This document shows, piece after piece, positions 1 to 11,300 of a stretch of 64,000 bases of DNA. The notes under the pieces are model-generated. The model was given only the letters and a program-made list of their open reading frames with translations. It was not told the origin of the DNA and ran no database searches. Source of the stretch: Liolophura sinensis (taxonomy: Eukaryota; Mollusca; Polyplacophora; Chitonida; Chitonidae); NCBI RefSeq assembly GCF_032854445.1, contig NC_088303.1, positions 20,903,501-20,967,500 of the forward strand, written 5' to 3'. Both the position numbers and the translations under genes were made by a program. Within the stretch, counting starts at the first letter, position 1; each line of letters starts with the position of its first letter.

Positions 1-452
1 ATTATCTTTCAAGACCAAGTTCATGCAAAACTTTCCAAATATTAAACTATGTGATGAAGGCAATGGCACAATTTCACAAAACAAGCCTTGTACATCCCTC
101 TAGGGCACTGTACCCACATCTAAGGGACATTTACTACATCTTCACATGCGCATTAAAACTTCTCAAGGGTAAATCAATGTCAACCAAGTTTTTCCCATGA
201 TCAAGTAACCTTTTCTGAGTCTCACTGAACCAGACAAAATCCATGACAACCACACAACTTCACAACATAAAAACACTTTCAGACACTACGTCTGCCACTG
301 TTATGACCACTTGCAAACACTTTGTGTTGCTTGATTTAAGAGTTATATTCTGTAACTATACCCAGCCATGAAAATTTCGGGCAATAAGTGTCAAACTGAT
401 CATCCAAAGTGTACCATTTATGTCCATCACATTTCTTTAGATGTTTAACAAT
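1..452. other. Intergenic, no gene seen
   Basis: AT-rich sequence without a convincing open frame, RNA gene or recognised repeat. The right boundary is the proposed terminal repeat of the element that starts near 453. Confidence 0.5.
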
Positions 453-607
453 CAGGGTTCATACTCCCAAGACAGAATTTCTTTCAAGACTTTTTCAAGA
501 GCGTTTTCAAAGTTAGCTTGACATTTTTCAAGATTTTTGTATCAGACTATTTCCACTTCAACTTGAGACTCGTCTTGTTTTTTACCCTTAAAGCACGCCT
601 ATCTGAA

Positions 608-1203
608 GAACTATTTGCTCTTCCAAATTTCATTTGTGGCACTTGCCTTAAGCAGATAACTTCTGTCTACTTAAAAAAAATTTTATGAAAGATTTTTGTC
701 ATTCATGACGTTGACGAAAATATCTGTCATATTTGTTGAATTCTGTCACGCGTGGAAGATTCCTCGCTGTGTGTGCTGAATGCAAGCTATCTCCTCTCGG
801 TTTTGCGTCAAAGTGCATGCCTTACGGCAGTCACATGACAGTCAAAATAGTGGTTGAGCAAGACATTGTTTCGTTACTTCTTTTACTTCGTTCTTCGCAA
901 CCACTTTGTCCAAGCTTCGCCGCAATATCCACCACAGCCGACATCTGTTTGTCTCGGTCTTTAAAATCGGCCAACCTGACATCATACAAACAAGGGTAGT
1001 CAAGCCACATGTCAACAAGTTTATCCTCGATGATAGCGTCTGACACCAGGTCGCTTGTGGCCTCCATTTTGACTGTCATGTGACAACCGTAACACCATAG
1101 ATATTTTCCTCAGCGTCATGAATGACAAAAAACTTCATAAAATTGACTGCAGACAGAAGCTATCTGCTTAGGGAATGAAATTTGGAAGAGCAGATAGCTC
1201 TAG
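608..1203. repeat. Long imperfect inverted repeat (foldback) around the MADF-like segment
   Basis: The left arm (about 608-725 and 830-848) matches the reverse complement of the right arm (about 1066-1084 and 1098-1203). The inner block is a perfect 19-nt match: 830-848 against 1066-1084 (GTCACATGACAGTCAAAAT). The outer blocks share GCTCTTCCAAATTTCATT, an AAGCAGATA..TTCTGTCT segment and a TTTTTGTCATTCATGACG segment. The left arm carries about 95 extra bases (726-820). Weaker similarity may extend out to about 587 and 1220. Confidence 0.7.
831..1079 (-). CDS. MADF/Myb-SANT-like DNA-binding domain fragment
   Basis: An 82-residue open frame on the minus strand. From the second Met (about residue 5) it carries EDKLVDMWLDYPCLYDVRLA, then DFKDRDKQM, then a VVDIAAKLGQSG segment. 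This follows the MADF pattern: hydrophobic helix, P.LYD, D(F/Y)KDR, hydrophobic-IA-KL. MADF/Adf-1-like domains bind DNA and are common in invertebrate transcription factors and near Harbinger-type transposons (family knowledge). Only one domain's length is present. Both ends run into the arms of the inverted repeat, so the first codons (MTVK) and last codons (LTVM) are read from the two arms. The aromatic residue expected in the third helix is Val here. It is probably a captured or stranded exon rather than a working gene; the family call is moderately sure, the gene status is not. Confidence 0.42.
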   Translation of the reverse strand: MTVKMEATSDLVSDAIIEDKLVDMWLDYPCLYDVRLADFKDRDKQMSAVVDIAAKLGQSGCEERSKRSNETMSCSTTILTVM

Positions 1204-1944
1204 TGTGCAGTGGGCTTAAGATGGAGTCACAGGGAGGCCTAACCCATCTTGGCGATATTAAAGTTTTCCTTAGACACACTGTACATTACTTTACTTTTTG
1301 CAACATGTTTGCACAGCCAGTCATAATACTTTGGATTTTTCAGCCAGTTGTCATTGAAGAGACACACCATTATCAAACTTTATGTCAAAGTGGGCCAGGC
1401 CTAGTCCTGTTAGCCTATGTGGACGACACACGACTTCAACAACTGCCAAAAAAGTATAATAGGAACATCTTTCAAAACTTTTGCAGGCCAACGCATACAA
1501 TGTGATGACTCCGATGCGTCAGTAGTTAGTAGGCTTATATGTCACACTGGCACTGGTAAGATATGGACACGCTTTTCAATAATTATCCGTGACTATCTTT
1601 TAATTCATGATAAGTGTACATGATGATAAATGTTTGAATGAGACAACGAAGCTACTATGGTATCTAAGATCAGAGATTTTCATAATGACACCCACGAGCT
1701 GTGAAGGACACATTAACTGGTACCTTGCGTAGACATGTAGGCCACAGCAGCATACAACTTTTGTGGTCTTGTCTGTCATTATGTATTAGTTTTTATAACT
1801 ACATGTATTTCAACAAAAAGCATATTTCTGTCTCAAATATAGAATTAAAAACAAATTTAGGTAGTATTTGCGTTTCCAAGGCCTTGATTTTTTTCATTTG
1901 TTTTCAAGGTTCTTCAAGGTTTTCTAGGTAGGATACAAACCGTG

Positions 1945-4799
1945 AATAATATAAAATATGGTATTTTAAAAAAAAAGCAAAGGTAGGATGGCCAACATTA
2001 ATTACCACATGGCTTACAGGATATATTTATTTATTTATTTTTGACTGGTGTTTTATGCAGTACTCAAAAATATTTCACTTAAACGACGGCAGACAGCATT
2101 ATGGTGGGTGGAAACCGGAAACCGCAAGATCTGTTTGATAAAAAAGACAAAGGGGCCTGGACCTTCGCACAGTATCAAATTAAAATCGAGACTCTGACAA
2201 CGCCAGGCCAATATAAGAAAAGGAGCTGGAGTCTTTTGGGGTTATATGTGTACATGGATGATCTGTATGTCTTAGTCCATGTCATTGTCTTTGAGTATAG
2301 GCCTAATTAGATTAATCTTAATTTCTTATAGTTTTTTATATGTTTGATCATGGAGGTAGAATAGAAGGAGGCAGAATAGAATAGAACTATGAGGCTTCAA
2401 AGTGTTCAATGTACATTACCGACACCGTGGGGGCTGCTCTCTATTGTGACAGGAGATTGGGGCTGTCTGGCTTAGTTCGGTCAAAGCACAAGTGCTCCCG
2501 CGAGGCTGTCGCAGGTGAACATCTAGGACACATGTTTAGATAAAGACATAAGTCGACGGACATTTGCCAACAACGTCTGTAAATTTGTGTATTTCTGTTT
2601 GTGGTTTTTTGGGTTGAAATTAAAATAAATATATGTTTTTAACACTGAAGCCTTTGTATATTGGCGAATAAGCGCACCAACAAGGACTGGCTGGCGTCTT
2701 GATCTAAGAATGGCACAAACAAAGCATAAAATACACATACATGTGTAATGTTGAAGTTTTTATGAAAGTTATGTGAGCTGTTTATGTTGATTAGCATACT
2801 TTATGCCCTCTTGGCAATAAGAAACAAAACCTCCAGGAATTACAAGGTCTACATGGTTACAAATATTGATCTACAGTTACCGAATTTAATGGATTTATCA
2901 GCTTATTGTATAAGATTCGGTAAATCTTATAATTTACATATTTGTGGTCGAAGCATTCCTATCGGTTTATCTAGTTCAGTTTGGAACAAACTCAAGGTAC
3001 TGGTCATTATTTTATTTATTGCCATCCATTACTAAGTCTTGTATTCAACACTGAAATAAATGGACACTGATCGCAGATGAAGTTGGATGGACCATGGAGA
3101 TAACATCATTGCAAATGTCAAGTTGTACGAAATTCAGTAAGTCACGCTGATATTTTGCCTTGTTGGCTGCATATTTCTGCATAGCATACCTTTCACCACA
3201 AATACAACAGTATTCGGACAACTTTTCTGCGTAAATATCCATTCTCGTGGGTCTCAATCAGCTTTATTTTTCCTAAATAAAATTGAGACTTTTGAATTTG
3301 CTATTTGTATAAATCTATAGGAAATTAGGTTCCCATAGAGGGGTTGGAATCTATATATAAATATGTATATGTAGGTGCTAATTAATCCCTAATGTTTTCA
3401 ATATGTCTAGGGGAGATCAGCCAGGGCAATGCCAGATGCAGGGTAGGTCCGAACCGTGTAAAATATTTTTAATTCTGTCTATTAGATAAATATTATTAAA
3501 GTCACCTGCCCGACCCACCTATGCAGCCGCCGAGCAACAGGTGTGAAAGTCTATGTGTGTATACTACTCCACCCAAGCATGCAGCAATTGCATTTCCTCT
3601 ATTATCACCGGGTACATGTAAGTTAAAACCTTGGAAATAACAAGTGTAGAGGTTTTTAAACACGACTGCGTGCCAGGAGGGGTTTCCTCAAAGCAATTTT
3701 TTTGTGACTTTTGCTAGACTGTGTCCTTACTATATATGAATGGTATTCCATATTGTGTAGGCCTACAGGCTTAACTGCTCTGTGTTTTCACGCCAGATTG
3801 CCCTGCACTCTTGTGCACTTGCGCTGAGAGGAAAATAGTGCAGAAGCAGCTCTTGCGTTACTTCCAAAAGCTTGGAATTCGCACTTCCTACTCCCAAATA
3901 ACATGGTATGAATACACTTTTCATTTCGCTCTTTTGATTGGCGTAATCTTTTTTATGAAAGCTGATCGGAAAGTATATCAGTAGTCTGTCTTAGACAGGC
4001 AATATTGTGATTTTCTCAGTTCTTCTAACGTTAATCAAATGGGCCTTTTTTGTATTTGTAACACTAGATTTTCTCTGAAAATATGCTTCCGTCCTGCTAT
4101 TCACTTAAGCAGTCCATAACTTGATACATTATCTACGTTCACATGAAATTTTATTTTTCTCAACTGATAGGGAATTATTTCAAATTATGAAAATCGATTT
4201 ACAGCATGGTATTTTTCTGATCACTGTAACAACCTAACCAAATCTCGTACAGCTGTCAATCAAACCTGTGCGCATAATAATTTTATAAGCCGTTCTTGGT
4301 GACCAGCTTGTTAGGATGTACATACAGGGGAAAGTGCTACACATACAGGTAATTTACGGGTATGTGCTCTTTAAAGAAAAAATGCTTTTCCGGGCGAGTC
4401 TCGCTGATCGTCGGTAACGTACAGTACAGTGTAGCCTACATCAAAGCAGGACAAGTCTGCATGAAGCCTTTTCATAACTCAATAGACCTGCATGCGGTCG
4501 ACGGGTCAGTCAGCCGCAACCAGGCCGAGTAGGGTCTCCTACTGTTCTACCCCCATGGTTCAATAGTATATATTCTAATAAGCATTATTTTAAGCCTTTT
4601 ATTGTTGGGCTATGTTTAGTATAAAGCAATTAATATATCACCGAAGGAAAATTGGCAGATATCTGACATCAGGAGGCCCTTAACCACAGGCTGAGAGTGA
4701 GAGTCACACTTTTTTGTTGACCTACAAAATCAAGCAAGCTTTCACTCTCTTTAACAGCTTAACGGCAGTAGAATAATTTCATATTTACCAAATGTCATT
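1945..4799. other. Intergenic, no gene seen except a SINE fragment
   Basis: AT-rich sequence with only short open frames lacking coding character. The one recognisable item is the minus-oriented SINE 3' fragment near 2022. Nothing resembling an exon of MEPCE or another known family was found. Confidence 0.45.
2022..2135 (-). repeat. SINE 3'-end fragment, minus orientation
   Basis: It begins with a T/A-rich tail (ttatttatttattt) followed by 'gactggtgttttatgcagtactcaaaaatatttcactta..gacggcagacagcattatggtggg..gaaacc'. This matches base by base, with substitutions, the 3' half of the intact SINEs at 9479 and 9797. The tRNA-like head is missing (5' truncation or decay). Confidence 0.7.
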
Positions 4800-5334
4800 C
4801 ACCTGTCACATTGTCCGTCAAAATAAACGTCCCGCGTGTGTTTTGAATCGACAGACGACACAGTCACTTCCGACTCCCACAATCCATCCAGGCGCATGTG
4901 CAAAGTGTGCAGCGAGCGCACCAAGTTGGCTTGAGGACGACAGTTGGAAGTGGGTATTTGGGGAATAGTTTCCGGTTGTCGCAGCGTTGGAGGACAACAG
5001 ACTGCAGTTTAAGACACCTAAGTCATTTGCTGCGGTAGACACGTATATTTAGGGCAGATCATTGGTTTTAGCCTTATTTTGCGCCAATGTTGTGACGCTT
5101 TGTGGTCGTTTACAATGTTGTTTCTGAAAGTTGTCGCCAGGGGGCGCTGAGGCCTGTTATCGTTGTGCCGTCGTAAAAAGTTACTCAGGCTGCAGCAAGT
5201 CGGTTAGTAGGCTGAAAGCTGCACTGCAGAGAAGACATGTAGGGAACATGCTTGTACGTCCCTGGATGAAACTGTACGACAGGCCTGATCATCAGAACTT
5301 TCCACTCGCTTCTTATATTTAAAACTCTGATACA
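4800..5334 (+). promoter_or_regulatory. Likely MEPCE promoter and 5' untranslated region
   Basis: CpG dinucleotides are clearly more frequent from about 4815 to 5250 than in the AT-rich surroundings. Visible motifs are ETS-like (ACTTCCG near 4866, GGAAGTG near 4946, TTTCCGGTTG near 4969) and an NRF1-like GCGCATGTGC near 4891. These are typical of TATA-less housekeeping promoters. A short minus-strand open frame (4818-5042) and a plus-strand one (5131-5322) lie here but show no family similarity. An in-frame TAA at 5320-5322 precedes the MEPCE ATG, so the coding region does not extend upstream in this exon. The transcription start cannot be fixed from sequence. Confidence 0.5.
5137..5152 (+). 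promoter_or_regulatory. CTCF-like core motif
   Basis: CCAGGGGGCGCTGAGG closely resembles the bilaterian CTCF core. It lies in the presumed 5' leader or proximal promoter of MEPCE. It is a single motif match, with no evidence of occupancy. Confidence 0.3.
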
Positions 5335-6762
5335 ATGAGTGTCGAGGTGAAAACCCCTACCAGAACTCAGTTCGAACACGTGGAGTTTCAGTGTGGTGAA
5401 AAACAATCTACTTCATGTCCGTATCAGTCGACCGAGGAAAGTGACAGCAAGCAGCAGCAAGGGGTACCCACTCCAAATGGCAAGTCGGCTAGGCAGGTGA
5501 CAATTCTTGGAAACCAACAGAAACCAGATGGTCCTAGTCCCAGACAGGAGAACAAGCAGTACCAAACAAAGCGAAGGAGATTTAGTGTTCCTGCCCAAAG
5601 AGGACCAATGTTTGGGTCAAAGAAAAGGCGATACAGCACTAAGCAAGACAAAATTGTACTCCCTACCAAATTTCTTCTTGGCGGAAATATCAGCGACCCT
5701 TTGAATTTGAACAGTTTGTACGATGATGAAACAGGAATGCTGCTCAATGAAAAAACACCCAACTCATCTCCATTACCGTTTCCAGTTCATCGTGAAAATA
5801 CTAATTCGGTTTTCCCCCCAAATATTACAGACCCTCTGAACTTGAACTCTGGGGAGGATGTTGATGATTTATTTACATCAAGACTAATGGCACGGAAAAG
5901 ACGACGACACAAGCACAAGAAGAAACAGGATGAGGATATCATTACATCAACTGTGACAGTAACTCCGTCAAAGGAAACAGAGAAAAAGAAAAATCTCACA
6001 TTGGCATTAAAAATTGATGTTGATTCTTCATGTACTTCTACATCTGTCCCTGAAAGAGCATCAGCAGAATCAGACTCAGAATTACTCGTGTCAAATCAAA
6101 AGAAATGTGAGGATAAAATTGTTTCCCCAGTCATTCCACAAACCTCAAAGGGTCGTAAACGCCGAAGAACTGTGAGTGAATGCATGAAACCTGAATTTTG
6201 GGATGGAATAGGTAATGCAAGACGTGCTTTGCTTAGAACTGAGAGTGTACCATTCGATAATGAAATTCCTCTGCCCCAAAGTATTGTAACACCTAAGAAG
6301 ATGAAAAGGCAAACTAGTGCCCCCAAGACTTCACAGCCAATCAAACGTCAGCCTAAAGCTGAGAAACGACGAAAGAGCAGCAGGACATGTCAAAAATTTG
6401 TGTATGGAAATTACAATCGGTATTATGGATACAGAAACCCCGAACTTGATCAAGATGTGCGATTGAATAGCCTCAGACCTGAGTGGTTTGCTGGAAAAGA
6501 TATCTTGGATATTGGCTGCAATGTTGGCCATATTACTTTAGCAATTGCTTGTGATTTCAGACCTCGTAAGATTGTTGGAATGGACATCGATGGAAGGCTG
6601 ATAGCTGCAGCTAGAAAGAACATTCGCTATTATCTCACTAAAACTACGATAAAGACTGACATATATCCACTGTCTGTTAAGTTGAACTATGGCCCGATTG
6701 TTGTGCCTGCTGTGGGAGAATTACAGTCACCCATATTTCCAAATAATATCATGTTTTTACAG
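5335..6762 (+). CDS. MEPCE: MEPCE exon 1 (residues 1-476)
   Basis: Holds the whole disordered, basic N-terminal half, the two DPLNLNS motifs, and the first part of the methyltransferase through the SAM-binding loop to [12 protein letters not shown]. The donor is CAG|GTAATT at phase 0. The open frame reads a few codons into the intron before a stop at 6778-6780, so the unspliced frame (481 aa) is not the true protein. Confidence 0.93.
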
Positions 6763-8292
6763 GTAATTAAATCCTCTTAGAAGTTACCCTAAATGACCAT
6801 AAAATTCGTCCATGACTAACTGGCCCAGTTTGCAATATTGAGAGTTGTATTGAGTGTGGAAAAGTATTGTGAGGTTTGATTGAAACATGGGATGATATTC
6901 TACAGGAAAATTATAAATTTCAGCACCAGATGTAATATTTTGTGACATTTGTTTGCCTCTGAAAATGTGCTTTTTGGGCAAAATTTGAAATCATTTAAGG
7001 TAGTAGTAATTTCCAAATTAGATCATGGCCTTGCCAAGATATGCTCTCGAGGAAAAAAAAAAAAAAATTCTGCGGAAATTGATATTTCATTGGACTAACA
7101 TGGATGGTAGTTGGTACTCTAGTCACATGACTAAAGACTGTGCCAATGATTGGCTCATAGCTGCTATGACATCCCTGCAAAACTATGAATAAATGGAAAA
7201 GTTTTGATATTGTTGGTTAACTTAGTCACTGAACTCAGGAAATGGTGTGCAGGTTGCACCCGTTCAATTCCTCTGTGTGTACAGTTTCTAATGGCTCTTT
7301 TTTATTCTTAGTGATTATGTTCTGTGAAATTTGCTGAAATTGAAGTTTGGACAGTATGTAAAAAGACAGTATGTATGTAAAGGCCTTGAAATGATACCTC
7401 TGATGCCAACACTAAAGTTTTCCTGATAAAAAAAATCTAATTTATCGTCACAAAAAAAACGCTTGAGGTTGCCATATTCATGGCTTTGCAGTGTTGTCAC
7501 AGCTGCTCTGACCCAATCATCGGAATGCTGGAGGTGAAAACAAAGCGAATTTAACTCGGGTGAGATTGACCGCCCGAGTTACTTTCTGGAAAAGCAATCA
7601 GAACTTACCTAGACTTCTAATAGTATAGCTTCAGTGTCCTGTAGTACTTCAAACTTTCCGAATCTGCAAAAATAAACATTTCGTCCATTTGCATGTAGCT
7701 CCATGTCAATCACCTCCTGCCCATTGCAAGGAACACGGTTGCTTTAAACTATAAGGTGGATGACTGTCAGAATCAAGCAAAATGTATCACTTGAGAAATG
7801 TTGAACTTTAGTTGAAAGTACAGTAATTACCTATTTAATTAACCGAAACTTTTCTTTTTAATCACAGGGAAACTATGTGTTGGAATTTGATGAGCTCTTA
7901 GATGTACAAAAGGAGGAGTATGATGTCATCATGGCGCTCAGCATCACAAAGTGGATTCACCTTAATTTTGGAGATGATGGCATGAAAAGGTTTTTCAAAC
8001 GCATTTTCAAGCAGCTCCGACCTGGTGGAAGGTTGATACTTGAACCACAAGCTTGGCCCTCTTATAAGAAGAAGAAAAAACTCACAGTAAGTATTGGGAA
8101 TTTATCATGTTGAACAGTTGTGCTGGGCGTATTTAGATTTGGATGATGTTATGCATCTAGAAATGATTAGTATGTAAAGTTAACCTCCGATGTAATTTGA
8201 AGTCATTAAAAATATATATAAATATAAAAGCAATACCAGATCTCTCAGGTGATATATAAGGTTTATGAGGCTGTACTTTACTTTTACACACT

Positions 8293-8347
<55 letters not shown>

Positions 8348-11300
8348 CGAAATCTTGACAGTTTGTACCAGGTCAAGATGTTACGTCTAGAACCATATAT
8401 ACTTGGCCAAACAAACAAGGATTGATGCTAAATTACCTGGGCACTAATAAGTGATAAGCTTTGGTGTACCAACATTCACTTTTATATTTGCCAATTCTCT
8501 TGCAGACTATATGCAGTGATTCCTTTGGTCAGGTTGTGTTTCTTTGTAATTGAGAACTCTGGGAGAGGGGGAAAGGCACTTCACTGAGATGTCAAGTTAA
8601 TGCCCGTTTTAGCTGTTTTAAGGATCATTAGTCTGTCAATGGTACCAAATCCTGTGGATCGGGTTAACTGTTTATAGACTGGCAACATAAATACTTTCGT
8701 GAACTGGTTATGGAACCTGTTTCAACTTTGCATCTTGAAAGAGATCAGGACCACATATTACCAAACCATGAATAGGGCTAGTCAAAGGTAAATATATTCT
8801 CACAAAATACAGAGCTGATTTTGATACATATCCTTACTTGTATGTGTATGTGATGGTTGCTTCTGTTTACAGGATGAGATCTTCAGGAACTTCCAAAGCA
8901 TTCGGTTTAAGCCTGATCAGTTCACTGATTACCTGCTGTCAAGGGAAGTCGGATTTTCCACTTGTGAGGCTCTTGATGTGCCGTATAATAAGTCTGCAGG
9001 TAATGGAATAAGCTAATCAACAGGCTAAAACTTGGCGTGTATCAATCATTGTACGTGCAAAAAGTTCCCTAATGAATTCCTTTAATGTCCGCTAATTCTT
9101 AAATATCGAAAAATATTTTTAAAATGGTGTTAAACATTCATCAGGCCATTCTGTAAACAAGTTTTATAGGATGAGCAATGCAACAACAACACGGGCTATT
9201 CAGCAACCTACTCGGGATAATGATATTAATGTTACTTTTTGACGTTTAAATTTAAAGGAGCAAGTTCTTTAGGTGAAATCAATCTCTTTGCCATAGGCCA
9301 ACATACAGTATGTCAACATTGTCTGATGTAGGAGCCTATTATAAGTACTAGTAACTTTTATGTGAAGTTTTTACCTAATAATATGAACAGGAGTGAAGAT
9401 GATGAGGAGTAACAATTGTTAAGTTCACTTAACAATGCAGCGCTTGTAAGTAAATCTATTAGCTTTCTTTTTAGAATCGGGGCCTCCGTGGCTCAGTCGG
9501 TTAGCGCGCTAGCGCAGCGTAGTGACCCAGAAGCCTCTCACCAATGCGGTCGCTGTGAGTTCAAGACCAGCTTATGCTGGCTTCCTCTCCGGCCGTACGT
9601 GGGAAGGTCTGCCAGCAACCTGCGGATGGTCGTGGGTTTCCCCCGGGCTCTGCCCGGTTTCCACCCACCATAATGCTGGCCGCCGTCGTATAAGTGAAAT
9701 ATTCTTGAGTACGGCGTAAAACACCAATCAAAAAAAAAAAAAAATCTTTTTAGAATCAAGTTCACAGCAAACCTATATTAGATATGATAATATTGATTTA
9801 TTTTTTATTTATTTGATTGGTGTTTTACGCTGCTCTCAAGAATATTTCACTTATATGACGGTGGTCAACATTATGGTGGAAAGAAACCAGACACAGCTCG
9901 GGGGAAACCCACGATCATCCGCAGGTTGCTGCAAGTTGCTGGACTTGAACTCACAGCGACCACATTGGTGAGAGGCTTCTCGGTCATTACGCTGCGCCTG
10001 CGCACCAACCGAGCCATGGAGGCCCCTGATAGTATTGAGATAGAGTATATAAAGCCATATGACCTGATTTAGTAGGCCTATGCCAGTAGCCCATCTAACA
10101 GCTTCAAGTTTGTGGAAAATTTCATTGATTAAGCTGGTTTTGTAGCTCTAAAGACTGAGATGTATATTTACTTCTGTTGTTTAGTTTACTCTGTGCATAA
10201 CGTAATACGGTTATAATAAACTCTACAAAGCCGAAAGGCTCTACATTTCTTTAATATGGCTGATGAAAAAAAAAAAAAGATATTTTAAAGACATTATCCA
10301 GGGATTCATGGAAGTCCAAATTTTTACAACCGGAAACTTAAAATTATATGTTTGTCTGGTCCAAACACCAACTGTATCCTGGTATTGAGTTTAATTCTTG
10401 TTGCTAATAACCAGTTGTCTTCTAGTACAATTCATTGGTTGTCTCCACCCACAAAGGGCCTGTCAGTTATTCAGTCTGTAATGGAGGACCTGGCCCCACC
10501 TCATTATATACATGACTTCAAAGGAATGCATTTCACCAGGACATCACATTATGATATACTGTAAAATTGTTGACATTTTCCCGAAATTTTTTTTAAACGG
10601 ATTTTAAGTTGTTACCATTTTGATTTGTTTGGTTAGTGTGAGCATGACAATCTTCATTGTTTGCACCACTGCCATATATGGCAACAGATCAAGGCAACAT
10701 ATCATAATACAGTACATGTTTTGGTCCTTACATTGTATAGTTGTATCTCAGCAGTACAAATATGTCAAGGACACATAAAATACATGTACAATGTGTCAAC
10801 TTTTTTTCAATCTTTCCAGGATTATATCCAAATGTTCATCACATATAGCAAACGATTACGAACAGCTCATTCCACAATTTCCACTGATACAGATAACTAC
10901 TTAAATGGACAGTGAAAAACTTTGCACTGGTATAATAAGTTTGTTCACATTCACGCAATTAGGAAGATCAACTGTTGGGCAGTAACTCAAGGGGTAAGCA
11001 GTGCTACAGATAATTTTCAGAGGTAATGTGGTACTCCCTACCGCAGTACGCATATTTTGAAAATACTCAACACTTAACTATTTTAGGTCACCAACAATAC
11101 ATCTGGAAAGTGTGAAGTTGATTGAGTGAAGGGGGTTGAGAAAATCGAAAGATGCACATGTGCATACATGTTTAGGCCTACATAGACCTACCGGTCCAGA
11201 GATTTATGTAGTTACATATAGGACTACAAGTATATGTATGTACATGTCGATTGCCCAGAATCACGACTTATCATAATATTATAGAATAAATTAATCATTT

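Larger units (their letters stand above)
453..1944. mobile_element. Candidate DNA transposon with short terminal inverted repeats
   Basis: The left end reads CAGGGTTCATACTCCC and the right end, read on the minus strand, starts CACGGTTTGTATCC. The two are imperfect inverted matches, and each is followed inward by 'tcaag'-rich sequence. A similar terminus, again as part of 'caagg'-rich sequence, recurs near 31.08 kb, where the minus strand reads GGGTTCATACTGGTCC. The interior holds a foldback structure around a MADF-like segment (608-1203). No transposase was recognised, and an exact target-site duplication is not clear (flanks 'taacaat' and 'aataat' are only similar). The element call is inference; two unrelated insertions side by side would also fit. 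Confidence 0.33.

Noticed and set aside
5424-5762. 112-codon minus-strand frame within MEPCE exon 1
   Set aside because: Antisense shadow of a strongly coding exon.
9479-9560. tRNA gene at the SINE head
   Set aside because: A- and B-box-like words are present, but the cloverleaf is not complete and the sequence continues as a SINE body with tail and target duplication.
9416-9765. Three open frames of 65-85 codons
   Set aside because: They read across the full-length SINE on either strand.
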